DNA of 64,000 nucleotides from NCBI GenBank assembly GCA_003952965.2, contig CM025855.1, positions 24,109,469 to 24,173,468 of the forward strand, in the 5' to 3' direction. The translations under genes were made by a program, and so were the position numbers. Below are positions 48,494 through 60,389 of the stretch, in pieces. The notes under the pieces are model-generated. The model had not been told where the DNA came from, ran no database searches, and saw only the letters and a program-made list of their open reading frames with translations. Within the stretch, counting starts at the first letter, position 1; each line of letters starts with the position of its first letter. The stretch comes from Morella rubra (Eukaryota; Streptophyta; Magnoliopsida; Fagales; Myricaceae).

Positions 48494-50697
48494 CTTGTAT
48501 TGAAGAGCAGGGAATGCTTTTGAAGTTTTGAGTATGGTTAACAAGTGGGATTGCTGAAGCAACGGAGGGGTCAAGAGAGAGAGCTGAGTGCTCGCATATA
48601 CAGAGAGAGAGGCATCCAATGTGATGGATATAGTGAAATTATACGTCATCTATACCGTGTCAAATCCATTTGGCGAGCGCATATACACAAGCAGACATTC
48701 GTGTGTGTCTATATATGACCTTATCGTACATGGAGAGCGTTCGGGAGTAAAAATTTTAGAGTTAAAAATTTTGAAGATTTTAGAATCAGTAAAAAAAATA
48801 TATATATATATTTTATGAGATTTAATAAAAAAGTTAAAAAGAAAAAAAATTTAAATAAATATTATAATAAAAAAAAGTAAATTAAAAAAAAAAGAAATTA
48901 TTTTATAATTTTTTAATATAGGTAGAAATTTGGGGTAAAAATTATCACCTTAATTATTGGGAAAGACGGTTATGATTTAATATATTTGATGTCCCACATC
49001 CGCTTATCTTTGGCACCTAATTATACAATGTGTTCTCTGGGAAACTACAGTATCACAAATTACTATACTTGAGCTTATTTTAGCGTCTAGCTAGAAACAT
49101 CGTTTTCCAGCAGCTTCGAAAGGATGAAGACACAGTTTCAAAAAGTTTTACAGCCACGTACTTTAGGTACCCAAGATTCGTTGACGCTCTGGGCTTTGTA
49201 TGGGATATTTGCCGCTCTGGGCTTGTATTTTACCGCTGTTTGGTTACACCTGGGTTTTGTCCTTGGCTGGGCAACGTAAACACCGAGAGCTAGCTTGCTT
49301 AGAGAAAAAAAAAAAAACACCGAGAGCTAGCATGTGACACTCAACAAGATGGCGGCATATACGACTCTTTCCTCTATCAGGGGATTCTCTGATGGCCGTG
49401 TCAGACCCTTCGGAGAGGTAACGGACAAACGAGCAAAGAGGCCTAATTTACAAACTCAAGCCTAAAAGAGCAAGAAGAGACGCATAAAGGGTGAGAAGTC
49501 CGTGAAGGATAGCAAGCTAAAAAGACTAGCAGAAAAGGAAAATCGATGGTGGAAGAGGGTGATAGGACCAACATTTGGAGGCGAGGAGTCGACCGGATGG
49601 GAATATGGGGTGTTGCGTGAGATCCGCACTCACCACCCAGTTGGTCGTCTAAGAAGACCACGAGGAGCACCTAGACATCTCGATACCAACCATCTAGCGC
49701 GTGCATACCAAGGACCGCCTGCAGTTGAAAAATGAGGAGAAAATGATGCGCGTGAGATCCACACGTGCACATGGCAGCGTGTGAGGTCACACACACCATC
49801 CCGTCACATGCTGGCCGGTGCAAAAATCTTCTCCTGTCTATGAGGGGACTTGTTTCTTCCTTCACTGCTATTTACGAGTGTGGCTGTTGTCACTGAGTTT
49901 TGAGCTTTGTTTTGTGAATGCGGTATATCGATCGTTTCCCTGTTATATTTATCGCCCAAAGTCATAGAAAAAAGATATACAGCCAACTCTTCATCATTGT
50001 GGAAATAGACTGTACATTACTGTAATTTGCAGGTTTCTCTTGCACCACGATTGAATTGCAGTTCCATTCCGCGTATAACAATGGCAAACCTTTCAACAAC
50101 ACCAGGCAGACACCTAGTAGGTTCGAGAGTACTTTCATAGTTCCATCATCCCTCAACTAGAATCTATGGAGAAAGCGAGCCTCCTTATTAGATGAACTTG
50201 AGCAAAATAGCTTACTGAAAATGGAAAAGGCAAAGGACATAATTTTTTTTTACATAATCCACAAGGGAGAAGGCAGCACATTCGTGGCTGTTCTAAAGAA
50301 AAAATATAGACTGGAGGTCAGTTACAGTACAAAGTAGTTCGTCTTCGATCATTTCCAAATCGATACTTGTTGGCATACTGATGATTTGCACTAATTCGAG
50401 CAAAAACACAGGAAACAACCGAGATTACTCTGGTATAGAAAATAGGAAATAACATACAATTTTCTCTTTGAAAATTGGCAACATGACAAATACAGAAAGA
50501 TCATCCTTACGGAGATCAATCTTATACTGGAAATTGGGATCAATCTCCTCGTCTCTGTACACTTTAGGATCTCGTGAATATGACTTTATTCTGGTATTTG
50601 ATGTAGGAAGAAAAACAAAAATCTGTAACTTCTTCACTTGCCGAGAGTTTCTGAGGTATCAGTTTTTCAGACAACTCACCCGACACGACAAACGAAA
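48494..50697. other. Dioxygenase promoter region and ATL 3' flank
   Basis: Upstream DNA of the dioxygenase (CT/GA-rich at 48570-48610, AT-rich at 48780-48940), then unannotated sequence to the ATL stop. The open frames at 49443-49735 and 50425-50737 show no recognisable domains. Confidence 0.5.
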
Positions 50698-51864
50698 TCA
50701 AAAGCTTCGGAAAACCAGTCCACGGCTCTTACCATAGTTGCGTAAGAAGAATTTCCCATTCCAAGAAAATGATCTTTTCATGGAAACAGGCCCATTTGTC
50801 AGCGATCTTCCTTTCGAAGAACTAGCCAATGATCTCAACAAATTAGAATTCCCTTCGAATCTCTTGGGAACGATTCTTGTCTTCGATTCGTTCACTTTTA
50901 CCAATTGGCTATCCGAATTCCCATGTGACTCTGCTGGAACAACATTACCGACAGCAACACTGATCCTTGAAGCTGACAAAGAGTCCATAGAAACGGATCT
51001 TCTCATGGGCTGTATGTCGTTTAGTTCGTCGTTTGAATTCTCACGTGTTTTTTCACCATTCACGACCGGTAATTCACCTTCTTCTTCTACCCCAATCCTT
51101 GCCTCACAAACTTCGCTATCTAATTCGCTATCGGATCCACGACTGCTTTGCGAAATTTCCCCTGGAGTTTCTTCCCCTGGAGTTGAATGAATGGCAGTAG
51201 GTTCCGGCAGTGGAGTTAGGACAGTGTTTTTTACTATGGGGGCACGACACATGGGGCAATTGGTATGCGATCTAAGCCAAGTATCAATACAGTGAATATG
51301 AAAAGCATGACTGCACTTAGGCAAAAGTCTAACAGTCTCATCTTCTTCAAACTCGTTTAAGCAAACAGAACACTCTGCACCTTCAACAAGACCCTCACCT
51401 CTTTTATACTTACACACCGTGATCGAACTGATAATCGATTGTCGAAGACCGACAGTTCGGATGTACCAGATAGGGTGGTCCACCATGGATCCACTATCCT
51501 CATCAAGAAAGTCATCCTGGGTCTCCTCAGTCTGTGGCTGTCGACGCCTCCTTGAGCTCTGGCGACCTAAATAGTACTTAGAATAGATCAAATAACAGCA
51601 AAGTACCAGAAAAGCGGCCGCGAAAACTGTGACTGTGGCGATCCAGAAGGGAGAGAACTTCTGGGGTTTGCCTGGCTGATCATCCAAATTGGAAGCAGAA
51701 GCTGGTGGAGGGATCAAATCTTCGTAAGGGAATAGGCAGATATCAGAGCAGATATCTAAACACAGTCGAGGACAAGAGCCTGCAGCATTCTCTTTCAAAC
51801 AGAATGGTGCACAGAAGGCTGCCTTAATTTCATCATCTATCAGCTTTCTATGGTGCAGCCCCAT
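50698..51864 (-). CDS. ATL-family RING-H2 E3 ubiquitin ligase
   Basis: A membrane-anchored E3 of the ATL family, often involved in defence or hormone responses. Intronless, as is usual for the family; 388 residues from the ATG at 51864 ([12 protein letters not shown]). The open frame continues 12 codons upstream only through a TTG. Seen: a Cys-rich N-terminal segment (about 18-44); one membrane helix at about 73-94 ([19 protein letters not shown]); basic stretch RRRRQ; a GLxxSxI-type motif ([10 protein letters not shown], about 139-148); and RING-H2 from C165 to C206 with the pattern C-x2-C-x14-C-x-H-x2-H-x2-C-x10-C-x2-C, including [13 protein letters not shown]. The Ser-rich tail ends [10 protein letters not shown]. 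Closest to ATL51/ATL52-like members from memory. A GA run lies in the leader at about 51926-51944. Confidence 0.92.
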   Translation of the reverse strand: MGLHHRKLIDDEIKAAFCAPFCLKENAAGSCPRLCLDICSDICLFPYEDLIPPPASASNLDDQPGKPQKFSPFWIATVTVFAAAFLVLCCYLIYSKYYLGRQSSRRRRQPQTEETQDDFLDEDSGSMVDHPIWYIRTVGLRQSIISSITVCKYKRGEGLVEGAECSVCLNEFEEDETVRLLPKCSHAFHIHCIDTWLRSHTNCPMCRAPIVKNTVLTPLPEPTAIHSTPGEETPGEISQSSRGSDSELDSEVCEARIGVEEEGELPVVNGEKTRENSNDELNDIQPMRRSVSMDSLSASRISVAVGNVVPAESHGNSDSQLVKVNESKTRIVPKRFEGNSNLLRSLASSSKGRSLTNGPVSMKRSFSWNGKFFLRNYGKSRGLVFRSF

Positions 51865-53095
51865 ACCAGAGAGAGTGATTCGGTGGATCAAACAAGGCAA
51901 ACATCAAAGCAAAGCCATTGCGCAGAGAGAGAGAGAGAGAGAGTCAGGAAAGTAAGGTGCTTGTTGAACAAAGAGAAGAAAGTAGGTGGGAGGGAGGGAG
52001 GTAGATTCAGGACGGTTTCATTTGCGGGGCGTGATCATTGAATTTTAGAGATAATGGACATCACTTTTTTAGCCATTCGTTTTGATCCTTTCCGCCCTCG
52101 CTCTTTGACTTTGTTGTCTGGTTTTGTATATTATTTTGTCGGCCGATGGCGGCAGGCTTGGACTGATTGGCTTGCCTCACCGGCCCCCATTAAATGTAAC
52201 CTTTAAAATTCGGTTCCCTTTTTCTTCCGAGTAATCTTTGATTCTTGATATTTTGTTCCAAACTCCAGACTCTCGACCCGGTCAACAAGAGTTATCAGGT
52301 CTTAAAAAAGGAAAAAAAAAAAAACTAAATAAATTCCAGAAAGAATGCGAATTCTCATTTTTTTTTTTTTTATAGGGGTTTAGTTGGCACCCTTGGAAAA
52401 ACGCAACCAAACAGACCTAATACTGTGCCCCACCGGGCTGCCTTTACAGCCCTGACCAGCCCAACAAACTAACCTGTGGCCTAAAGTTCGGCCCAGATTA
52501 CTAAAGTACGTGTGTAAGAAGCCCAGCCTTTGGGCTGGAAAGTAAAATGGATTTCATCGAGATAAGGAGAGAGTGGACTTTTTCTTTTCTCTGTACTGGA
52601 CTAATTTAGGCTTCAAGCCAAGCCCAAAATTCTAACAAGTACAATAATGGTGGGCCAACTTTAGGCTTAGACCACGCTTAATCTCTCTCTCTCTGTGTGG
52701 CATACTGGAAGAAGCACCATGATTTACTGAAGCAATAGAAAAAGGGCCTTTGAAGACTTGACAGAGTCTGAAGTTTTAACGTGCAAGGAACACGAGTGTT
52801 TTAGGTGCAAGCCTTATCTTTTGTTGAACCGCTGTGCATCGCCCATGTGGTGCGACTTGCTAGAGCGAATATGCTTTTGTAGCGACTTTTTTAGTCTTTC
52901 CGAGCACTCCCACACGTAAACGCCGATGAACACGTAGATCAAAAGCTTCATCCTCCATGGCCACCAAATGAAACAAATTTATAAATTGCAGTTCTCCGGC
53001 CGATTGAAATTTCATCATGCCTGCCTGAATCTCTGCGTATGGTTAGTCATTTTCGGTCTCCTTGATAGGAAAGAAAATCGTTCTTCTTCTTCACC
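51865..53095. other. Divergent intergenic region between ATL and the small unknown gene
   Basis: 1.2 kb between two genes read outward, so it holds both promoters. It has a GA-rich stretch next to the ATL start, A and T runs near 52311 and 52360, and a CT run near 52683. No clear TATA box could be assigned. Confidence 0.5.
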
Positions 53096-54507
53096 ATGTC
53101 TAGAAAGGTTGCCTCCACAGTGCGAAGTATTCTTGAACTACTTCACCGTACCAGTTCTTGCTCCGGCTACATATCTCAGGGACATCGTCGGGGTTTTCCT
53201 GCAGATAAGCTCGGAAACGGGTATGGAATGAACGGATCATCGGAGTTTCAGCTCTTCAGCACGAATAGCAAAACGAACACAAAACTCGAATCCCATGCGT
53301 AATTACCCTTGCTTGATCATCAATTAAGCTCTCCTCCAAACAATTTTCCGAATCCTAAGTTTGATTCTCTTTTTTATTATAGGACAAATCATGGCAAGAG
53401 TAATGTTCACCGACCGGCACCAGATCGAACAAAGCTCATCTTCCCTCATTGGTACGTTCGTTTTCCCTCTGCGATATGTGTTTTCTAGATAAAGGAAATT
53501 TGGGCGCCATTCAATGGAGATTGGAAGTCACAACGTAACAACGTGCGACTGAATAACAGATGATTTTAGCTTTTTTATTTTTAATGTTAAATATTCCGAC
53601 GGACCACCGCTGTAGCGTGTGGCCAAAAGCAGCATATGTTATCTAGAAAGACATTGGATAATTGACGTTAACATTACAGGGCAAAATGGGTATTGGGATC
53701 TGTATTAACTCTGTCGCTACCGTGGTGGAAGCAGGATTATTGGCGTAAACTGCGGATGATTGAAGGTAAATGCAATGCAATAGCTGCCGTACTATTTCAT
53801 GAATAGAAGATTTTAAATGGACTTGTGGACACGAATCCTTTCATATCACGCCTCTTATATATGTATCTTAAAGTTTTGTTTGGATGGAGAGAAAATCTAT
53901 TAGAATAAATAACAAAGTTCTAATTTCTATTTAGACCTTCACAACTAGTGCGGCAAGTTATGTCTTGAAAACAGGTAACTAGCTATTTATCTTAAAGGGG
54001 ACAATTTGGAGAAACATAAACTTGGAAAAAAAATAAAACCTGAAAAGAAAATTTTGGGGATAATTTGTCATTTATTCGCGATGTTGTTGAAGAGTTTAAT
54101 GAATGGAAATATTTGGATGATTTAGGAGAAACGGAACTGGTGGTTGAAGAGGTCGAAGGCATAGCAAAGGTAGTAGAAAAGGTGGCCATCGCGGCAGAGA
54201 AGCTATCAGCAGAGGTGGCAGATAAGCTTCCCGAGAACGGGAAACTCAAGGAAGCAGCTTTGTTCGTGGAACATGTTTCACAAGAGGCAGCCCATGACGC
54301 CGAAATAGCAGAACAGTTCATTCACAAGGTATCTTTAGATTCTTATACCTTAGCAGAATATCTCAACTTATACGATGAATCCATAACACTGTATCGATCA
54401 TATTGACCGATTCCTGTTCGATCAAAACATAGGTGGAAGCAATAAAGGAAGACTTGGAGGAACTGGTTAACCCCGTGCTTGCAAAGCAAGAATCCAAGGG
54501 AAAGTAA
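53096..54507 (+). CDS. Small, probably organelle-targeted protein of unknown function
   Basis: Five + strand exons, 53096-53298, 53383-53451, 53680-53765, 54126-54328 and 54433-54507, with GT-AG borders and consistent phases, give 211 residues. I do not recognise a named family. The N terminus (MSRKVASTVRSILELLHRTSSC) is Ser/Arg-rich without early acids, like a mitochondrial or plastid presequence. The third exon encodes a hydrophobic, Trp-rich segment (WVLGSVLTLSLPWWKQ) that could touch or cross a membrane. The last two exons encode an alpha-helical, Ala/Glu/Val-rich region (VVEEVEGIAKVVEKVAIAAEK) with probable coiled-coil character. The coherent splicing and codon pattern support a real gene. 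Function should not be guessed. Confidence 0.78.
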
Positions 54508-57334
54508 TGAAAACCGGAAGCCAAGTTTGTAATTCTTTTACATAAACATGGCAACAGTTCAGATCGGTTAAAGGAGATCGGGTGTACATGTATAGTTTAC
54601 TGATTAGAATAAGCTTGATTCTTTGTATTCCCCTTATCTGATCTGTACAAATTGCTGAGGGGAACAACATTCGAAAAAATCAAAAAGGACCTCTGTAACT
54701 GCGATGAACCACATTGAAGTAGGTCGCGTTTCGAGTCTCGTGGGCTGAGAATCGCGTTCAAACTGCATCATCCCAGAACCAATCCCCACGTAATCGTGCA
54801 AAAATGGGGAGGTGTTAGGTTCCTTTTGTAGCCCACCCCAGAAGTTAGTCCTTACGAGACGTTATATGGGCTATAAAATGTGTTGGCGGAGGGACTAACA
54901 GATATGGGCCTTTTTCGTGCGATAAAACTTAGGGGGCTTGGCGCATGGGGTGTAATAATAAATAGATGGAGAAACTAAAAACAAAACTTAAGTCAGTAGC
55001 TTTCATAAAAACCACAAGCTCCATGCAAAACAGGCTTAGTCAAGTTCATGATAAAAGGCATGTAACGCAAAGTATAATATGGTAATTATTGGCATCATCC
55101 AAATTAACAAATATCAATATGCAGTCAACAGGCCTAGAAAAGATGCAATCTATGAACTGAAAATGGCAATGGAAATTGAGAGAAGTTTGAGAGAATTCGA
55201 GAGAGATAGGGGATGTATAGGTTACTGGCGTGATACGTGAATATAAAGCTCGAGTGTTATAATATTTGAACAAGCGTTCGAACGTGTAGGGGAAAAATCG
55301 TTCGACACCATTCATTACCCAATTGTTCATACCGAAACCGTCACATGATCATTGGAACGGGTAACAATAAACATTCAAACGGTAACATAAAAATATAAAA
55401 TTTATGATGATTGGACTTGCATTTATGGTAATGGTAGGACAAGTGGCGTTCGAACATCTGACGGGTTTTCAGGATGCACACCCTCGTCCCAAAAGAGTCT
55501 CTTCTGTATGAACGTTAGTTTTAAAAAACGAACTAAAGTTTTATTATTCCGATATTTTCATTTATGTTTGAACGACTAGTATCATTTTGAACTAGATATC
55601 ATTTTGGGATTAGAATGAGTAATTTTCGTTCAAAGTTTTGTAATATAATGACGTATAGGGTTTGAACGTATGTTTTGAAGGACGTTTTTGTAGTTAAAAC
55701 GATGTTTTTTTAATAAACTTTTTTTTTACGGGTAATTCTATACCAAAAAGTTCAAAACCGTCGCACAAAGTTTTTTTAGAACAGTTATACTTTCCAAAAC
55801 TGTACTTTTTTGGACGGATTTTTTGACGTTCTAACAAAATCCGTTTTAAAAAGTCAAATTTCTTGTAGGGACCAAGTCTGCGAGGGAAAACCATCGACAA
55901 AAGAAACAATAAAAAATGTGACAGGATCGGAGCCTTTGACGACACCAAATATGCATTCTCTTCTCCATTTACCTGTCTTCCATATATCACGGCGCCACAT
56001 GGACCATCTAAAGCAATGAATTCCTTTGGAAAATCCAAAAGAAAAGAAAACTAAAGCAACGTGCCAACGATATTCCCTATTCCATTACCATGGCCCATAT
56101 CACCTACAGGACGTCGAGACCCCTGAGAGTTCTGTCTTGGAGAACTGCACCTCTGATCTATTTTTCGCTCTTCATATATATATATATATATACTTTGGAA
56201 AAAGAATCCAAAATCTTTTTGTTTATTCCTTTAGTCCCGTTCCCGAATATAAATGGAGTTGAGGGCTTCAATCCATTGGTGTTTGACAAAAATATTGTTA
56301 CGTTAAATATTCAAATATTTTTCGGAAAACAAATACTTGCACTGTTGATCCAAAGCAGCTTGACTATTAATTATTCATGTTAATCAAAATTATCACGTAT
56401 CAGAATAACTACACAGAAAGAAAATGGACAATCCAAGGCAAGAAAAGGATCGTAAAACTGACGACAATAAGATTACAAATAAAATGACAGCATCATTTTA
56501 ATACGATGACCATCGTAATCATCAAAATACGTATTAAACCCCCATTACCGAACTTGTTGCCGTCTATGAGATCCGGTAACAGTAAACAACGTACGTCCAT
56601 TTGCAGTACGTCCCAAACAGTGAACATCTTTTTCTTTTATCACTTTTCCTTTTAATATTTCGTATTTTTCTAATTTAATTTTTACTAGCGGCCCCCGACG
56701 GGGCCGTCCAGGTGGACTGGGTCCCAAGTCTATACGACAGGATCGGAGTGACGATGACCTGAGCAGTATGAAGGAGAAGGCAACTGGGAGGAAGATAAGG
56801 CTGGGGAAAAAGAATCCAAAATCTTTTTGTTTATTCCTTTAGTCCCGTTCCCGAATATAAATGGAGTTGAGGGCTTCAATCCATTGGTGTTTGACAAAAA
56901 TATTGTTACGTTAAATATTCAAATATTTTTCGGAAAACAAATACTTGCACTGTTGATCCAAAGCAGCTTGACTATTAATTATTCATGTTAATCAAAATTA
57001 TCACGTATCAGAATAACTACACAGAAAGAAAATGGACAATCCAAGGCAAGAAAAGGATCGTAAAACTGACGACAATAAGATTACAAATAAAATGACAGCA
57101 TCATTTTAATACGATGACCATCGTAATCATCAAAATACGTATTAAACCCCCATTACCGAACTTGTTGCCGTCTATGAGATCCGAATAAAACACAGTAACA
57201 GTAAACAACGTACGTCAAAGAGAGAAAGAGAGGCCGAAGGAAATGGTAAAAATGAAGAGTAGATATTGAAAAATAAACCACGTCCCCACGTAGTGGTTCG
57301 CTTGATGCAGCGCATGCGGAGGAGGAGAAAGGCT
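54508..57334. other. Intergenic DNA with a large direct duplication
   Basis: AT-rich spacer between the unknown gene and the AGP cluster. It includes a TA microsatellite at about 56176-56192 and two copies of a 379-bp block. Short open frames have no support. Confidence 0.55.
56197..57216. repeat. 379-bp direct duplication, 608 bp apart, beside the first AGP gene
   Basis: The block 56197-56575 (starting GGAAAAAGAATCCAAAATC) recurs at 56805-57183 with no difference that I could find. The similarity continues after a small gap: 56576-56597 equals 57195-57216, the second copy having about 11 extra bases. A unique 207-bp GC-richer segment (56598-56804) separates them. The second copy lies about 120-500 bases past the stop of the AGP gene at 57335, so it may include that gene's 3' UTR. 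Confidence 0.93.
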
Positions 57335-57871
57335 TCAAATGACCAAAACGGCGGCCAGGAGACCAGCGGCCAGGGAACCGGTGAAAGCGAATCTAATAGA
57401 AACTGCGCCGGATTTGGAGTCGGACTCTGGGGCCGGGGCAGGCGACTGGGTCTGAGTCTTAGGTGGAGATGAAATTGATGGGGAAGGAGTACTGGCTGGT
57501 GGAGGAGCAGTAGAAGGAGAAGGGGAAGTAGTATGGATAGGTGGCGGGGGAGACGGGAGAGTAGGAGGAGTGGCCATCGGAGATAGTTCATGGACATGTG
57601 GAGACGGCGCCATAGGAGACATTGGCGTCATAGGAGCCATGGGCGGAGACATGGGCGCCATAGGAACCATGGGCGGAGACATGGGCGCCATAGGAGCCAT
57701 GGGTGGAGACATGGGCGCCATAGGAGCCATGGGCGGAGACATGGGCGGCATAGGAGCCATGGGCGGAGAGTCAGATGGAGACGTCGAGGGCGCCATTTGA
57801 CCCTGAACCATTTCCATCATGGAGCCCGCAAATAATGACAAAATCAAAATCACAAAGCTTGCGTGTGCCAT
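57335..57871 (-). CDS. Classical arabinogalactan protein with Met-Ala-Pro repeats
   Basis: A secreted, GPI-anchored cell-wall proteoglycan core. The ATG at 57871 gives 178 residues; the frame is open further 5' but only from a TTG, and the TATA box 91 bases upstream supports this start. Seen: signal peptide (MAHASFVILILSLFAGSMM); a repeat region with about 4.7 copies of the 10-residue unit MAPMAPMSPP (30-bp DNA units at 57631-57770); a Ser/Pro/Thr-rich part with SPSPST and APAPES motifs for hydroxyproline O-glycosylation; and a C-terminal hydrophobic tail (FTGSLAAGLLAAVLVI) after small residues, a GPI-attachment signal. The methionine content is unusual for AGPs. It is the first of three AGP genes in the same orientation. 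Confidence 0.9.
   Translation of the reverse strand: MAHASFVILILSLFAGSMMEMVQGQMAPSTSPSDSPPMAPMPPMSPPMAPMAPMSPPMAPMAPMSPPMVPMAPMSPPMAPMTPMSPMAPSPHVHELSPMATPPTLPSPPPPIHTTSPSPSTAPPPASTPSPSISSPPKTQTQSPAPAPESDSKSGAVSIRFAFTGSLAAGLLAAVLVI
57631..57770 (-). repeat. 30-bp tandem coding repeat in the AGP gene
   Basis: Units at 57631-57660, 57661-57690, 57691-57720, 57721-57750 and a partial one to 57770, differing by one or two bases each. They encode MAPMAPMSPP and close variants (MVPMAP, MPPMSPP). Confidence 0.93.
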
Positions 57872-60029
57872 TGCCGAGGGAGAGACGTTGAGAACTAGCG
57901 AGAGAGAGAGAGCGAGTAGTGGCGCCGTGGGTCTGAGGAGGTACAGAGACGGGAGGAGCAGTATAAATAGAGTTGTGCTGAGAAGAGTTTTGAAGTGTAG
58001 GAAAGTCTTCAACTACGAACCATTGGATTGGTTCGACGCGTAAAGAGCGAATAGACGGCCGATATTGTTTCTGCATCTTTGTTTTTTAATTTTTCTTGTT
58101 TCTCCTTTGTGATTAACACCCGAGAAAGCTTCCTGCGAGGGAGTTGGGGCTGGTCGAGGTATGTTGAGCTTTTAAGGTTGTGCTCCACCACTAAGATACA
58201 GTTGGCAAATTATGTTTGGGGTGTATACGGCCTCCGTTCGGAATCGGAAGTACAAAGAACCACTTGGGACGAGATGGACACACGCGGGTGCGACCAGATG
58301 TTATTTGGGAGCACGTTAATACTTGCCTTCAATTTTTTCACAACGTGAAAATTGGCTAAAATTGCAATTTGCAAGTTGCAACATCATAGCCAATTCTCTC
58401 TCCGTTGGTTATTGTGTTTTCCAATTTATGTTTTTTAATTCTTGCTAAGCTTAGATATTTAATTACTTTGGCTGACCAAATTATGATCACGGTCTTACTG
58501 TCTAGATCCCTGAAGTTTCGTTAGATTTTTAAATATTTAAATAATGTTAAATGATTAGGAGGGGGAAAATCGTCACCTTCCGTCTTACAGAAACTCATTT
58601 TTTCCCCGTACAAAAAGAAAACAAATATACAAGAGTAACACCGCTAATGCAGATAATCTCCCGTGCTTAAATTATCATCTTTCATCTAAATTATGAAAAA
58701 ATGTTATGGACTATTCATCAATGGAGATAATTTTATAAGACAAAGCTCTAACTCTATAAGATTATAATTACAAGTCATGAACCATAATTTATTCTCCTTT
58801 TTTTTTTTTTTTAGATCTGTACAGTCCTTATAACCCACACAAACCAGGCAATTTAGTAAGACTAAAAAGCTCATGAAATTTTAGAACTTGAAACTTAGAA
58901 AGAACATAATTTAAAGACTCAAGTCTTAACCATAGGCCAATAATTTACTTAAATGTTATATAAAAAAAGTCATTAACTTTTTTTTCTTTTCTTTTTTCCC
59001 TTTATTTATTTTTTGGGTGAAAGGGGAAGGCTATAAGCATGGGTGGATTCCAGCCAGTTTCTGCCGAGGCTTCTTTCAATTTTCACTTTACTCCTTTTTT
59101 TCTGCTTTTTTTTTTTTGGTCGTATTTCCTTTTTTTTAATAAGCGTGGAAGTTTCTTCGCTTATTTAATTGCTGGTTGAAGATGGTCATCACAGCCCATC
59201 AAGGTGTTGGCATGAACCACGAAAATTTGCTTAGCAGATGCCAGATATTCACTGAATCTGGATCCCATAATTCAATATCCACAAATCAGAGTCAAGAAAT
59301 TAAGACAGAAAATAATTATATAAGCGATAGCTATAAATGTTACAAAAAAAAACTTTTGATATTTGTAAAAATTGCCAACGGCACGGAAAATTCTTTAGCT
59401 TTTCGTCTTCATTTGGAAACGAAACACCAACCGTTAAAAACGGCTTATAGTTTGATTGGAATAAAGGGTTCATTCTCTGTTTTTATCTTAGAATCTTGCT
59501 TCGAAGGTTGATTTTTGAACTGATATGAAGTAACTTGGTAAAGTATTCCAACAGACATAATAAATTTTAGCATATTTTTTCGAGGAAATAGATCTGTAAC
59601 TTAATCCGCATACTTTCCTTTTAAATTTTTTGAAAAACTTTACATTTTTATCATATTGGCCCCGGAGAGAGTGAGAGAAACTCTCCAAACATCCACATTT
59701 TTTCAAGAAATCTTTTCAAGGTTACCATCCCACTGCTACGCTTCAGTAAAAAATAATATATCGGATCACGGAAAGTCCATGGCTGCTAATTTTGTTGGAG
59801 AATTACGAAAAGAAGCCTCGTCTCATTGTAAATCACTGATAGATTTAGATGGAATATAAGATTCAAAGAGTAGGTAAACTCATAAATAACCAACAAAATA
59901 AATTCACGAGAAAATCATTATAAAATTTAGAAATAGAGAACCAGAACAAATGAATGTTAATTACATAAACAAACAATCAAGAATCCATAAGCCTGAGGGA
60001 GAAGAGAACACTCGAAGAAGTTGTGTCGA
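57872..60029. other. Spacer between first and second AGP genes
   Basis: Promoter of the first AGP, then AT-rich DNA with T runs near 58800, 58980 and 59110. The 111- and 72-codon open frames near 59.2-59.7 kb have no recognisable features. Confidence 0.55.
57962..57969 (-). promoter_or_regulatory. TATA box of the first AGP gene
   Basis: TATAAATA on the + strand (TATTTATA on the coding strand), 91 bases upstream of the ATG at 57871. Confidence 0.7.
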
Positions 60030-60389
60030 CTAGATCACCAAAACCCCGGCGAACACAGCGATTGCCACAGATCCAGCGAATGCGAACCGGTTCGAAACGG
60101 CACCGTTCGCAGCCGGTGCAGGTGCTTCCGTGGGTGGCGCGGAGATCGATGAAGGTGAGCTAGCGGGAGCCTCAGAGGACGCCGGATGAGGCGACCTTGG
60201 TGATTTCACGGTAGTCGGAGAAGGCGCGGAAACTGATGGACTCTTTGCTGGAGACGAGGCCGGTGGATGAGTAGCCGTTGGAGATTTTTTCGGGGACGAC
60301 GCCGGAGAAGACGCCGGCGATTGTGCTATTGTGGAACCCAGTAACATTGCGGCCAGTAGCATAACGATGACAATGCTTGAGTGAGCCAT
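60030..60389 (-). CDS. Classical arabinogalactan protein (AGP1-like)
   Basis: 119 residues: signal peptide (MAHSSIVIVMLLAAMLLGSTIAQ), then a Ser/Pro/Ala/Thr-rich core starting SPASSPASSPKKSP, with the non-contiguous proline spacing that directs arabinogalactan addition, and a C-terminal GPI signal (NRFAFAGSVAIAVFAGVLVI). The stretch TEAPAPAANGAVSN before the tail is close to that of Arabidopsis AGP1 (TEAPGPAQGGAVSN, from memory). Single exon. A TATA box lies 116 bases upstream of the ATG. Expected at the plasma membrane and cell wall. Confidence 0.92.
   Translation of the reverse strand: MAHSSIVIVMLLAAMLLGSTIAQSPASSPASSPKKSPTATHPPASSPAKSPSVSAPSPTTVKSPRSPHPASSEAPASSPSSISAPPTEAPAPAANGAVSNRFAFAGSVAIAVFAGVLVI

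Noticed and set aside
50738-51190. 150-codon + strand frame
   Set aside because: It is the antisense of the ATL C-terminal coding region.
56598-56804. GC-rich segment between the 379-bp duplicates as foreign or vector DNA
   Set aside because: No recognisable vector or bacterial motif; it may simply be local sequence, and cannot be judged without reads.
57570-57835. Long + strand frames across the AGP repeat (Gly/Met- and His/Arg-rich)
   Set aside because: They are antisense shadows of the 30-bp repeat; the minus strand gives the AGP with signal peptide and GPI tail.
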